Assembly: GCA_015956445.1 (NCBI GenBank)
Contig: WIUZ02000026.1
Coordinates: forward strand, 248,001-312,000
Direction: 5' to 3'
DNA from: Thelephora terrestris
Taxonomy: Eukaryota; Basidiomycota; Agaricomycetes; Thelephorales; Thelephoraceae
DNA: 64,000 nt
In this document: one piece after another, positions 1 through 12,137 of the stretch
Layout: each line of letters opens with the position of its first letter
Position numbering within the stretch: the first letter of the stretch is position 1
Translations under genes and position numbers: made by a program
The notes under the pieces: generated by a model
What the model was told of the DNA's origin: nothing
The model's input: only the letters and a program-made list of their open reading frames with translations
Databases searched by the model: none

Positions 1-1500
1 GCCGTCTTCCAGCTCCCCGTATCCCTCTCCATCGGTTCTCGTGGCCGAACCATCCGTGTGATCGCCTCGAATTCCTAATGTGTGTGGATTCCGTTCCGCA
101 CCGCTCTTTCCTTCCGCTTGCGTACATGCGTCCAACTTTCCACCCCTGCCTTTGTGGTTCACTTATTGGGTTGCTTGTGAGGTGCCAATTCACTACTCTT
201 TCTCGTGCTCTTTCCAGACAACCTTACGTCTATCAACGTCTCATGTTTTTCTGACAACCACGCCCCCGCCTCGTCACGCGCCACTCCTTGTCGCATCCCA
301 TGAGCACACTTCTTCTAGGCCCTTCCGCAATCTTACTCCGTCTGTGTTGGAAATACCCCTATCACATCCTTTGAGTATTTGCTTAGTATCCCCCACCTCT
401 CACTGACATACCTCTGTTACGCGTTACAATTCCCTCGTTTCCCTCTCTGATTCTCGTGGCCGAACAATCCGTGCATCCGCCTCGATCCCTTCTTCATGTG
501 TGTAGGTACAATTCCTTCCCAATTTCTCCCTCGGCTTGCCGTCCTACTTCCCCTCATTCCCCGGTTGGGCAATCTACCCTTTGCCTTGTTCGTGTTCCCA
601 CCCATCTTCCGGACGATCCAACCCTTCCGGTCAGTTTATTCCTCTTCTGGTTCACCCATCGTGTTACTTGCGAGACGCCCATCTAATCTTTCTTGTCGTG
701 TCTTTCGCAGAAGCGTTACGTCCATCAATGTCTCCTTCTCTTCCGATAAGCACATCCCGCCCCGTTCAATCATTGTCGGGTCTCGCGGTGAATATGTCCT
801 CAGGTTCTCTTGCAGCTGAACCCCTCCCGAAAACGCCTTTACCACAGCTTTTGTGAGTACCTGTTCGACAACTCCCACCTCCCGCCAGCGCCCCATACCC
901 ATCTCCTCTGGTTCCCCTGGCCAAACCATCTGTGCGCTCGCCTCGATCTCTCCTCCATGCGTGTAAGCCCCATTCCTTCCCGCCCTCTCTCTCTCAGCTT
1001 GCCATCTTACTTTTTCCTGTTTGATCCGCTTCCGTTCCCCTGGTTGGCAAATCTACCCCTCGCCTGGTTCGTTTTCCCACTCATCCCCCAGCTGGTCTAA
1101 TCTTTCCGGTCAGTTTATTCCTCTTCTGGTTCACCCATCGTGTTACTTGCGAGACGCCCATCTAATCTTTCTTGTCGTGTCTTTCGCAGAAGCGTTACGT
1201 CCATCAATGTCTCCTTCTCTTCCGATAAGCACATCCCGCCCTGTTCAATCATTGTCGGGTCTCGCGGTGAATATGTTCTCAGGTTCTCTCGCAGCTGAAC
1301 TCCCCCCCGTCGTCAAAAACGCCTTTACCATAGCTTTCGTGAGTACCTCACTGACTCCATTCCAGTCGCTATCCAGCCCCCGTGTCTGTGCCCTCCGATC
1401 TTCTCGGCCGTTTCACTCCTTCTCGGGGAACAACCAACTCTCGTTGTCGTTTAATAGCTACATCTCATTGTCCGCCGTTTATTCCCGAGCCCTTATGTAT
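1..1500 (+). repeat. Tandem array of a ~420-480 bp CT-rich unit (about 3 copies)
   Basis: A marker reading CCGAACCATCCGTG recurs, diverged, near 46, 462 and 921, so the unit is roughly 420-480 bp. The best-conserved part is a direct duplication of about 240 bp: 621-858 and 1100-1347 are nearly identical at an offset of 479 bp. A more diverged copy lies at about 150-400. The plus strand is pyrimidine-rich, and several short ORFs cross the array but share frames only because they are copies. An inverted relative of the whole unit sits at 15.93-16.56 kb. I do not recognise the family; no coding function is supported. Confidence 0.75.
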
Positions 1501-3128
1501 GTTTAGCCTACAATCGTTTGTGTAAATACCCCGACAGAACCTCTCTGTCGAACTACAACATTCGGAATTTGTATCCCTAACCTATCATCACTGTGCTCAG
1601 CGAAGGCTTGTTCCGGATCGTCCGATACTTTTGTGAGAGATGAAAGTACGAGAGGGCGTCTAGTATTACAAATTTGCCATTCAAGTCTGCAATACCCCTC
1701 CAACAGGCTCCCTACCCCTCAACGTTCAACCACAACTTCCTGTAGCCCATCCAGCACAACCTTTCCAAATCTGATCTAATTTCGTTAGCTCAATCCCCAT
1801 ACGTCTCGCAACAGGGAACTCCAAGCTGGCCACTCATGCCTTATCATCGGCCGCCCAGGATTAGCCCGATGTCGTCGTCCTGCACATCGACGTTCACCGT
1901 CGTGAAATTTCCACCAGAAGATGCAGCTCCCTTGCCCGGTCATCGCCACTATCGTGCCCTTCCTAGTTATCCCAGGTGTCTTCTCAAGATCTCGACGCTA
2001 GCAGGCCTCTTGTTCTCAGTGTCGTCCTCTCTGCTCACGAATCAAGTCTTAGGTCGTTGGTTCATCTTTCACCACTTCAACCTTAGTTGTATATCTTTTC
2101 CCTCGTCCGCAACCTGCCGTTCCTATTGCAAGAACCTTCTCTCACTGCCTCGCAGCCTTTTTGCAAGTTTTGTGGGGTTTCGCACTTCACGGCACAAGCT
2201 CGCTCCCACTCTCCACCTACGCAAAACAGACGTCTCGGCACACACTTTACATTGAACTCAGGTGAGCAGCACGTCGCGTGCTATCTCTGATCTGCATTGA
2301 CCGAAACAAACCAACAGTAACAACGCACCGCCCATCCTTCAATCCCCTTCCTGCTCCCCTCTGCGCCCTGCAACCCATCTTCCAGATCTCACGAAAATGC
2401 CGGGGAGTCCAGCCAGTCTCTGGTCCTCTCCCACGACTCACGCCCTCTGCCGTCTTCCTCACCATCTATCCAGACCTAGCCTATGACAGGCACACCAAAT
2501 ACTAAGTCGCAAGCTCCGTTCGTTGCAGCTTTTTGCATACTTACACGCAAGCCGTTCATATACCTACTGTTCTAGTTAGATCGTATTATTCACCAGGTGC
2601 TCGACGTCACCTTGCGCCTGACTATAAACAACGTTAGCTTGAAGTTCAAAGACTTCTCGGTTTCAGCGCGCCTTGTTCCTTCTCTCCCTCGTCTGGAACC
2701 TAAACCCACCTTGTTCGACCTGCGTCCCTCCCATCTCGCCACAGTAGAGCCGACTACCTCTTGTTTTCCAGCGCACAACGATAATGTGCAAGTCATTTGA
2801 TACCTCGTCAACTCCAACTCGCCTTTCCTCGAATGTTCACCCCGCCCGCCTTCCTCCGACCCGCCTCATACTGTATCCCCACGCGCACAAGTCCGTTAAT
2901 ATGGACCATTTCTTGTGTGTGCTGACGCACGCATTCTGAGCGTTGGTCGTCGGAATCGACCACGCTCGTTTTTCCACTCGGCGCCTAGCAACGACAATGA
3001 ACTTTACATATAGCCTGTAGAATTATCTTGTTCGTTCGATCCTCCACATTGTTAGCATGGTTGAACTGTATATTCATTTGTGCGCGTACATGGAGTCAAG
3101 GTTTTCGGCCAAGAAATACATACCAAAA
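1501..3128. other. No gene recognised; CT-rich intergenic DNA
   Basis: Pyrimidine-rich on the plus strand with several overlapping short ORFs (for example 1836-2255) that show no domain, no convincing splice partner and many Pro/Ser/Leu codons expected from CT-rich DNA. It lies downstream of the KDZ transposase and should include its 3' flank and, if the element is complete, one element end, but I could not find terminal inverted repeats by eye. Confidence 0.5.
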
Positions 3129-6100
3129 TCAGGACATATAGTAGTCGTCGTCGTATTCGAAACCAATCCCAAGCTTATCGCTAGTCTCTCCCTCGTTGTA
3201 GATTTTACAATCGGCATCAAGATCCAGACCAATCTCGTCGTCGCTGTCATCCTCGTCATCAGAGTCTCCCGGTTGGGCGACGCCATCCTTTTCACGAGGA
3301 GTAACCACTCCTGTCGAGGACAGGCCACTTGGCGATAGGCTCTCGTGGACACTTGAGGAACCTGGTGGGTACCCCACTGCTGGATGAATAATCTCAGCAG
3401 TCCAGGTATAGGTTTTCGTCCATGCAGGGTCGAGCCCCAACCCGAGGAGACGGGGTAGCCACTGACTAACCAGAGAGACTGCGAGCTGGTGATACGTGTC
3501 CGCCTGCCTGCGAGCGTAGGCGTCGATCCCGTGTTGAATGTCGGCTGTGACGAGGCCCAAGCGAGACTCAGCTTTTTCACCCCACCAAGTAGACTTCCAC
3601 TCGAGGAATGCAATGATCCGGCGCATCTCTTCCTGGAGTAACTCTGACTCCTCCTTCCAGCGGTCCGCTCTTGCCCTACATGTCATCCACTCATGGCGGA
3701 CCGTTTCGTTCACTTCCTGCTCGGAAGGATCATGAGACCCTGAAGATCCACTCCAGATCCAAGACATGGTGTAACGGCCATCTCCGACGCCCTGCTCGTC
3801 TAGCTCCTTCCCCGGCCCGCGGTTGTCATTGTCGGTGAGCTCATGATACTCCTTGCGCCAATCGCCCGTGGGATCCAAAGAAAGGAGTGCGGTGTATGCG
3901 AGACGGTAGCGCCGTACCACCCGGTTTACTCGAACTTGGACCCCGGATTCAACGGACCTTGACTTCGTCTGAACCTTTTGACCTTCTCCAACCACATTGG
4001 ATCTGAAATACGTCCTCAGGCTTCGGAGGGTCCGCCTGAGACGCCTCAAGTCCACCAAGCCGTCTTGGGCTTGGGCTAGGCGAAGCGTGAGCTCGGTTTC
4101 CGCAATACCCTTGTGACATAACAATCGTTCGTCCGGGGAGAGTTGGGAGGGGAGGGAGAGCGGCCAGAGTTCAGGTTTTGCTTCGTCAAATTCGTACGAA
4201 TCTTCGGAGGTATGATGGTCTCGTTCGCCGGGTAGGTATCCAGACACCTGTGGCATATACACAGCCTGGGCGGTCTTCCACAGCTTGACCCGTCGCGCGA
4301 GAGCATTCCTTCGCTCCTGAATTTCTGCTTTCTGTGGATCTGTCCGTGGTGTTTTGGACGCTAGGTGTGTTAGGACTTGCTGTCTACGAGAGTGAGGGGA
4401 ATGAAATCCTGCACGTCAAGAGAAGTAGGGCTACACGTACTGTTGGTCCTCGAGTTCGAGACCCATACGTACAAAGGAAAGGGGTGATAGTTGATGGGGG
4501 AGCGTATTGTTAGCTGTGGGATCAAGCGCTTCGATCTCTGCGAGTTTTCGCTTTGCGGAACTGAAGTTCGAAGCTACAAAAACCAGAGTTAGTAACGACA
4601 GTGTAATAACGAAGTAGCATGAGCAACGAATATACCTGTCTCAACCACTTTATATGGGTCTGGCTGCAAAGGGTCTACCTCCCACCTACGTTTTATCATC
4701 TTCCATTCATGAACCGTCCCATGGGGCCTGTGCTCTTCGAAATCCCTGCAAGCGTCCTCACTCTTTTTCGCCATGTTGATAGCTTCGCGCAGGTTCCTCA
4801 GTAGCAGCGGCCCTGCAGTTGGCTTGTTAGTCGTTGCATAAATTCAATCAACATATAGAGATCTACCAAATCCAACAATCTTCCGCCAATTCCATCCACC
4901 CCAATGACCATCGAGTGCAGAATGTCGGGCGCCAGCACCCATCTCTCGTGTGGAAATCGACGCCGGGTTGGTGTGAGCCCATCCCGACTCGATATTCTCC
5001 CCATGGGTACGTCCGACGCCCGGGCGGTAGTTAAACGAGTACCGTGTGTGACAGCTTGATCCATGAGCAGGGAGGTGGAACTTTGGGATGAAGAATTCCA
5101 GCGCGAACTTGTCCTCAGGAATATGGAGCTCGTCGGAATAACCCTGAATCCGTTGGAACAATTTGATGGACCAACGGCACGCGATATCGTAAGAAACCTT
5201 GACTTTCTTGATCTTCTCGTCTTTCATGGTGGACAGGAAGATGTAATCCATGTTGACAAACCTTGTACAAAATGATTAAACACGAAGGTGCACAATTCGT
5301 GTACAACATACCTCTCTCCCTTTTGTAAGTCGACAACACCATTTTTACGAATGAGACCGTGCCGACATACTATGGCACCCACGCCAGAGACGGTGAAATC
5401 TTTCGATCGTTTTGAATTTGCATGGTTTACCGCATGGAACTCGGTTCCACACGTCTCGATCTGTTGAGGAATGAACACGTGAAACAGTGGAACGAGCAAG
5501 AATTCCTCACGTCAGCTTCATCGGTATGTCTCTTGAGATGGGCGTTGAACTTTTCGACATTCACAAAGTATGCCAAGCCAGACCCGAGCTCCGGATCTGT
5601 GATCCCCCACGTCTTTAGCTTGAGTCTGAAGTTTGCATCTATTGCAACAAAAAGGCTATACAGCCACCTACAACGAAGAATCACTGGGTGTCACGGTACA
5701 AGATGGTAAGGAGGGGACATACGCCTTATCGTCAGGTTCGTTCTCCCATTCCGGAGGTAAATTCCGTCCTGGATGCGGACACGCTGGGCACTCAATCGCC
5801 AGAGCCCCGTCACCTAGTTCGTCAATCGTTGCAGAGGTGTGTCCTGCTGCCCCTCGCTTGATTTCCTTGAGGTGGCGCCACTGTCGGACACACCGCGAGA
5901 TCTCGTGATATCTGTACTGTTAAATGATATAAGCTACAAAACTCACGTTACAGATTGACTGACACACCTTGATCTTTGTATGTCCACGATTGTCGGTCTT
6001 TTGCATGATCGCGGTGTAGAAGTCGTACAGGTTTAACTTCCCTTGCATCGATATTTTGTGATATGTATCCAAGAGATCGAAGGTGAAGACGGTCTTCGGC

Positions 6101-7018
6101 TGAAGAATTGATGCGGGGAACCAACGAACCCTCAGGAACTGGCGGAAAAGGTCCAGGAACGAGGTATGGGGGCATGTGCAAAACCGAATGCGGACGAAAT
6201 GGTAACCAGAAAGATCAACGACAAAGATGCGTTTGGTGTCTGTATTCACAGGGCAGGCGCCGCCAGAATGAGAGAGGTTGATGACCAGCCCGAGGCTTTC
6301 GAGGGATACGGTCTCGAAGAAAGCACCATTCCACCGCTTAGGCTGACATCAGCTCGAGTCACTGGCACGGGTCCCTCACATACCTGTATTTTGTGGAGCG
6401 GGAGGTCCCGGTGGAATAAAACCGTGCACGCTGAGCAGCGCAACGTCCCCTCCAAACAGTCGTAACATCTGAATGTGGCTGGGTGGCGCGAGCAGTCTGG
6501 GCATGGTTGGGAACAATTTGACGCGTCACCCAAACCTTCCAGACGTAACAATTCGTCGAGAAATATCGATCGATGCTGAACCCACTGCTCCATTTTTGTC
6601 TGAAATCGCGAATGAGTTTGAGGTGGCGGGAGAAAAATAACGCACTTACACTGTCATTTTCCTGAACAGTCCTTATGCGCCTCCGCTTTTTGTCTTTTTT
6701 CTTGACGGTGTCGGAAGGGGACTCAGCATCTGCCAGCACCCCGGTCTCCTCAAGGGCATCGACCTCGGCGACATTGACCTCGGTTCTTCCGAGGTTCTTA
6801 CTCGTCGAGGATTCTTCGGATGGGGGTAGCTGGGAATAATGCTTGAGGGTTCTCCTACTCGCCTTGATACGTCCCGTTTTCTCAGAAGATGAGATGTCCC
6901 AGACGCGGACATTCTCCACGGTCTTGTTGTTTGGGTCGAAGTTATATGACTCGAATGTTGCATTACCTTTCCTTTTCTTGCGAACGGCTTTGGAGCCGCT
7001 TCCCTGGCGTTTAAGCAT
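3129..7018 (-). CDS. KDZ-type transposase with CxC2-like cysteine cluster, ten exons, apparently intact
   Basis: Transposase of the Kyakuja-Dileera-Zisupton superfamily, common in basidiomycetes. Exons (minus strand): 7018-6650, 6599-6384, 6342-5968, 5916-5723, 5667-5511, 5460-5312, 5261-4867, 4812-4636, 4573-4441, 4383-3129. All nine introns (41-62 nt) have GT-AG ends and compatible phases, giving 3420 nt, 1139 aa. N-terminal basic region; exon 2 carries the cysteine cluster (CPDC, CYDC, CSAC, H-rich tail). The DDE core shows AIDANFRL (Asp about 394), SYDIACRW (Asp about 512) and GRTHGE (Glu about 575), with family motifs CRHGLIRKNG, KGERFVNMDYIF and IPKFHLPAH. The C-terminus is a helical region then an acidic tail. 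No in-frame stop was found, so it could be active. TIRs and target duplication were not identified. Confidence 0.93.
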
Positions 7019-9630
7019 ACTCTGAAGGACGAGGGACGTCGGGGAGTGCCAGCAGAGTCAACACGCGCGATTGGCACACGTGTATGGATGGGCGGATTAA
7101 TAAAAATTGCTCTGCCGGGGATTCGGCAACCCACGAGTGGTCGGACCATTCAGGGAACATACTTGCGTGGGTTGATGGTGGACTTCAAGCAAATCTTTGA
7201 TTGTGATCGGACGCATCTCCTCCTACCTGCCCCTCGCACTCAGCAGTATTCTGCCGTTCCATCCCTCTCTAGTGCCTTTTCCCTGCTGCACGTAGGTATT
7301 CTGCAGGTATTACATCAATTGCGCGGGCTCTCTAACAGCCCGGCCGCCCGAATCGTCTGTGACCAATTGTGTATCGACAGTACTTCTGAGGTATGTTACT
7401 GTCGGTGGTCTCTCACGATCTCACCCCTTACTCTAATCGTCCCTCATTGCCCCTCCACTCTACTACTATCAACTACTGCGCAAACCTGCCTGACTGGATC
7501 TAACCGGACACGTGCACCGACCCATAGTGGTTCCAGGTCCGTCTGGTTTTTAAGGTGCGTGTATTGTTTAATCGTGACGCGCGAAGGTGCTGACAAGTAC
7601 GCTCTCGGTATGACCACGAATCTAGCCCAGTTTTATGCGACCCTGATCAACATTACATTCGCTCCGATACTTCAAGCCTCGCACCTCGCTCCATGGCGCT
7701 CCCCAGTATCCCTCTCTTTCTATTCATCTCACAGTCCGGTCCACCTCGTCCCCGGTACGAACGCTGTATTTATTCTCAGTACCTAGGGTGTGGCGCCCTT
7801 TTCTTCGGCGTTTCTGAAGTAATTTGACATTTCGTGGTCGAACGAATCGCCGTGATCTTGCGGTATGTATGTTTAGCTTGTGTTCATGACTCCTAGCACA
7901 CTGTCCGCTCTGTTCACAACTCCTAGCACTGTCCACTGTGTCCTCACATTTTTTGTAGTCGCTATATCATTCCAAACCCCAGTCTCAACTCCTCCCCCAC
8001 CCGCACGGTTTCTGCCTTTATTGTGGGGTTTGAGGGATTTTCGGCTCTGAGCGACGTCTGACGTCTAGTTTGTGGTTTGAAAACCTCTTGTTATCAGTTT
8101 TCATACAGGACTAGCCATATCCCCTTCGTGTATCGCTTCCTCTCGAATGTACAACTTTCCGGCTTTCTTACTTTTACGGTTACCTGAACGCGAGCAACGC
8201 TGAACAAGCCACCAGTGCTCTGAATCAGTCTTGCGAGGGATCTTTCAATCGATTATCGAACGTACAATCAAAGTCTGCAACTCTTCGAAACCGCCCTGGA
8301 TCTATTTCAACACCATAAGGCGTGCGACTCGATAATCCAAGGATGTGACAAGTCTGAAGGAAAGCCCCCGCACCGAATGCTGAACGATAGAATACACAAT
8401 TGATAAGTTACATATCTGACCCCGAGTGATGCACCCTTTCGCTGCATGGTAGATTCTGACTCGCGGTCCATCCTCTATCTCACAACCTAGCTTTTGGTCG
8501 CTGACGTTGTGAATGAAGCTGGCTCTTGACGGCACCTCCTTAATCGAGACCCTCGGGATACGGCGAGAGAAGGTATGGGGTTTGTGTGTATGTTGTGATA
8601 CAATGCATCCCAACGTATTGGACTTGTTCTCTGATTACTCTGTATAGTACACTCGACGAGACTATTTTACTTTGCTCGCAGAGTAGGATACTGTACTGGA
8701 TAAATCCACCCACGGTTCCATCAGCGTGAATGTGTTTCCGCCAAACCCTTCCGATTTGTGTGAGGAAACGGGGCAGACTAGAAGAGCCCTGGTTAAGGAA
8801 GGGGTCGTTCGAGTACTGTACATACTATATAGTACACATATGAGTTACAGGAGCCACCAACTCAAATATCCATCTTGTTAGATATTCGTTCTGCGCGGTG
8901 TGAGTTGGGAGGGTGACGACCTGGTGCACCGCAATCGAATATTGTGCTCGGCTGACGGTTTCCATAGACCAGGACTCATATCATAGGAATAACTCCATGA
9001 AAGTCATATCTCAATCTGCAAGTGCCTCTCGGGAGGTCCAAGGGGCACCTGCAGCAACGGATGTCCGCAGATGTCTTCCAATTGATATCGCATATCCAGG
9101 ACTTAATCGATTGATCACCTTTGATAACCTAAACGGATATCTTCCGGATTTCAAAATCTGTTCGCAATGTACGTTCGCCATGAAGGTATGATCCACACAT
9201 TTGTAATAGCATGTTTTCTGGAAACTTGAAAAGGCAGGATCCGATCTTTCGATTGGTTTTAGGGCTAAGAAACTTATGTGATTTGTTTCTACCGAGGGGA
9301 ATCTAATGGTTCTATGCAAGTGCACGTTTCCTCACTAACTAGTTATGTGTAAGAGTGGAGATACCCCTCAGGTAGACTGGGATGCGGGCTTTTCCCTCCT
9401 GGGTTTGCGATGAATGCCGCTTTTAACACGCCGATCGACCTTAGATGTGCATGATGGGGGAGCAGAGGGAAAATCGTGTATAGGGCGCTATGTAAGGGAG
9501 CACGGGAGATCAGAGCATACAAGAAGGCGCAGCAGGTAGTATACGGAGACGGGCGCAGAACTGTGATAAGCTACGGCGGACGACAAACAGATTTTCAGCA
9601 GACATAAGTTGAACGCTACGGAAGGGAACT
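7019..9630. other. No gene recognised between the KDZ transposase and the next gene
   Basis: The first few hundred bases are the 5' flank of the KDZ gene. A 246-codon open frame on the plus strand (7046-7786) overlaps this flank but shows no domain or splice logic. Around 8.0-9.6 kb the sequence is of mixed composition with only short ORFs (8302-8613 minus, 8913-9191 plus, 9011-9325 minus) that overlap each other and resemble nothing I know. I see no repeats of note here. Confidence 0.45.
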
Positions 9631-10728
9631 TCAATTCAGGACCTCAATAGTGCCAGCAGCAAGACGAGAATTGTAGGCATATTTCGCGCGGTCCCACGAA
9701 TCAAATTTACGGTGGTTGCTATGTGAGACGCCAGTAACCCACGGTGCAATTTCTTGCCTGGGCGACATTAACAAGGTGATTGCAAGGAGAAATCAATGAA
9801 CCAAGCTTACCATGCTAAAAAGATACCCACATACAACCCTTTGCTGACGACGTAGTATTCTGAGTAGTCGGCGAGTCCACTGGCCGTTGGAGGAACCCGA
9901 TAAGGACCGGGAACACCTGTGATGATGTATTAGGGTTTGACATCTGCGGCAAGGGACGATACGAACCAGGCCGAACAAATTCAGGATGATGGGTATAATC
10001 AGGGCGGCCGACAAACCTCCTGCTGGAAATGATGAGAGGGTAGCGGCCATGCATGATGGGGGCTTGGGTGTCATCCGGAGTTGGGGTTGGCGCTCTAGTT
10101 GGGGTTGGGACCGGAGTCGCAACTGGAGGTGCGGTCGCGTTGGCGTTTGGAACAGGCACTCGATTGCTGGAGCAGCGACCGAACGTAGAGGTTGACAACG
10201 TTGACGGGGTTACGTCGCTGGTACTGGAGACAGAGGTCGAGGTTGAGACCAAAATCGCACCGAAGTCCTCGGTCCACGGCTGTTGGATGGGCTCTGGAAG
10301 GGGCAAGTGTCATGGCGGAACACTGAGAAGGATGTGAGGAGGATGTGGGACTTACCCGGGTCAATCGCAAGAGCGGTGAAGTTTAAAGAGAGCTCTGGCC
10401 CAGCTGTATCCAGCAGCCGATCAGCCCTCGTCAAAAGGGTGTCAATGACATAGCGAATGTCCCTCAGCTCGGCTTCGGGGAGTTGGATCATGAGGTGGAA
10501 CGACATGCGAAGGAGGCCGTCGCACATGTCGAAGGCAGAGGTAGGAGAGAGTTCAATGGAACGTCTGGCATTCCGTTGACGAGGCATCACGAGGTTCAGA
10601 GGTGGAGGGGAAACTGCAGGGGCAAAAGGCAAGCTGGGGTAAAATGTGGTGGGGGTGGGGAAGAGCTGTCGTTCGAGTCCGGTGGTAGTTAAGCATTTGC
10701 AGGGCTGAGCTTTTGGGTACTCGAACAT
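9631..10728 (-). CDS. Protein with C-terminal viroplasmin / RNase H1 N-terminal-like domain, four exons
   Basis: Exons: 10728-10356, 10293-9967, 9916-9811, 9757-9631 (933 nt, 310 aa). Phases agree and introns are 50-62 nt; the second intron uses a weak GTTCGT donor, the only choice that keeps frame. The N-terminal half is a Pro/Thr-rich and helical region without known motifs. The C-terminal part reads VPGPYRVPP, then EYYVVSKGLYVGIF, then WVTGVSHSNHRKF and KYAYNSRLAAG. This pattern (aromatic-VV-x-GxxxGIF ... GxSxxxxxxF ... A-x-x-x-Y) is that of the small domain found at the N-terminus of RNase H1 and in caulimovirus viroplasmin, which is widespread in basidiomycete proteins of unknown role. 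No catalytic RNase H domain is present. Function unknown. Confidence 0.82.
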
Positions 10729-12137
10729 CTTGAAAGGGTTTTTGTGGGAAAGAAACCCCAGCGTGGAGGTTGCGTGGCTTCGGGCAAGAGCGACGATCTC
10801 CCAGAACTAGCCACCCAATCACCACCGATCTGATCCCTGTCCCGACCTCAAAGAACGAAGAGAGATCTACGCGTCAACGTGTCAAATTTCGACGTTCAAC
10901 GCCAACAAGCAATTGTCTAGAAGGTGGTCACATCAATTCGGGTTTCCATTCACTCACATTCTCGTTCCTCGGACTGCCCAAGAAAGAGGTCTAATTTTGA
11001 TAAGAAACATTTGCATCAAAATTGGCATGACCACTGCTTGCACGAGCGCGATCCCCTGCGATAAACCTGGATGGTCCACTACCGTACGCTGCCAACACTC
11101 CCGGAATGGAGCGTTGACTCGTACGATACCGGTGAGCACTTGAATTCCCGGGGAGAATCGTGTTCTCATGCACATGGTCTAAGCCTTTTGTTTACACGCT
11201 CAGACCTGATTTTCCGAAATTAGTTGTATGCCGACGTTCCATTCCACCACATCACACCGAATAACGTGACCGGTGCCCACCGAGCACTGAGGCATATGTT
11301 CGCTCACCTCTTGGATACTCTAGTTGGGCGCGCAGAACGTTGGTATACTCCGACCGCCACAACGCAGCATGTCGGTTGAGCTGGTGCCTCCTAGCCGCAA
11401 TAATAGGCACTCTGGAACATCGCACGTGGGTGGGTAATTAGCCAGAATCTAGCATCCGAAGCCAGACTTGCTATCTAGGCGTTCATTATTACAGGATCAG
11501 CCGTATTGACCACGATTGGATTCGACTCCGAAAGAGACTACATGCAGGATGCCGGTCACCGTCGATCGCCACGATAAAGGCATATTGACCAACGCCACGG
11601 ACGTCGACAGAGCTTGTTGTCTCCCAGGGGTAACGGTCGGCATCCCAAGACTCTGCCGTTTGGTGTATGGCCCTCCACGTTTGGGCGCGATGGTTGAATC
11701 TTTCAAAGAAGGCTACCTACCTGGTACTCGTCCGTACGATTGGCCACGACTAAATCAGAAGCCGATCCCACGTGTTGACATTGTCAATTAGCGTGTTGCC
11801 CTCCGAGGCTACAGCTCTGAAATCCTAACAGGTATGTCCCTCTCTAGACTTTCGCAAAGTCAGAAAATCAAACCGGAAGATAAAATATCCAGGTGGCAAT
11901 TGTTCAGAAAGTTTGCGCCAATTGTTTGTCGAGTTGCCGCACTCGCCTTCCGGCCTTCGGCGCAACGCTGGAATTTCTCAAGAAAATCTTATTATTTTAA
12001 TAAATACCTTCCGAATTAACACAGCAGGAGATGTAGTTGAGGGGCGAATATATTAAGAGGCTTGTCGGCCTACGTCTGATTACATCCAGTCCCCATACCT
12101 TGTCTCAAATCTTTGCTCTTAACATCGTCTCATCCCA
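10729..12137. other. Intergenic, no firm gene; weak ORF at 11516-11791
   Basis: An open frame at 11516-11791 (plus) has a protein-like composition near its end (VYGPPRLGAMVESFKEGY) but lacks an ATG at the right place and a recognised domain. A short ATG-started frame from 11027 runs into a GTGAGC donor near 11130, so a spliced plus-strand gene is possible. I cannot connect the pieces and do not call a gene. The last 100 bases are the promoter of the gene starting at 12138. Confidence 0.35.
12049..12055 (+). promoter_or_regulatory. TATA-like box ahead of the 12138 gene
   Basis: TATATTA lies about 85 bp upstream of the ATG, followed by a pyrimidine-rich stretch leading to the start, a common fungal promoter layout. 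Position and composition only; no transcript evidence. Confidence 0.4.

Noticed and set aside
7046-7786. 246-codon open frame on the plus strand upstream of the KDZ transposase
   Set aside because: No recognisable motif, overlaps the 5' flank of a well-supported gene and has no promoter or intron logic.
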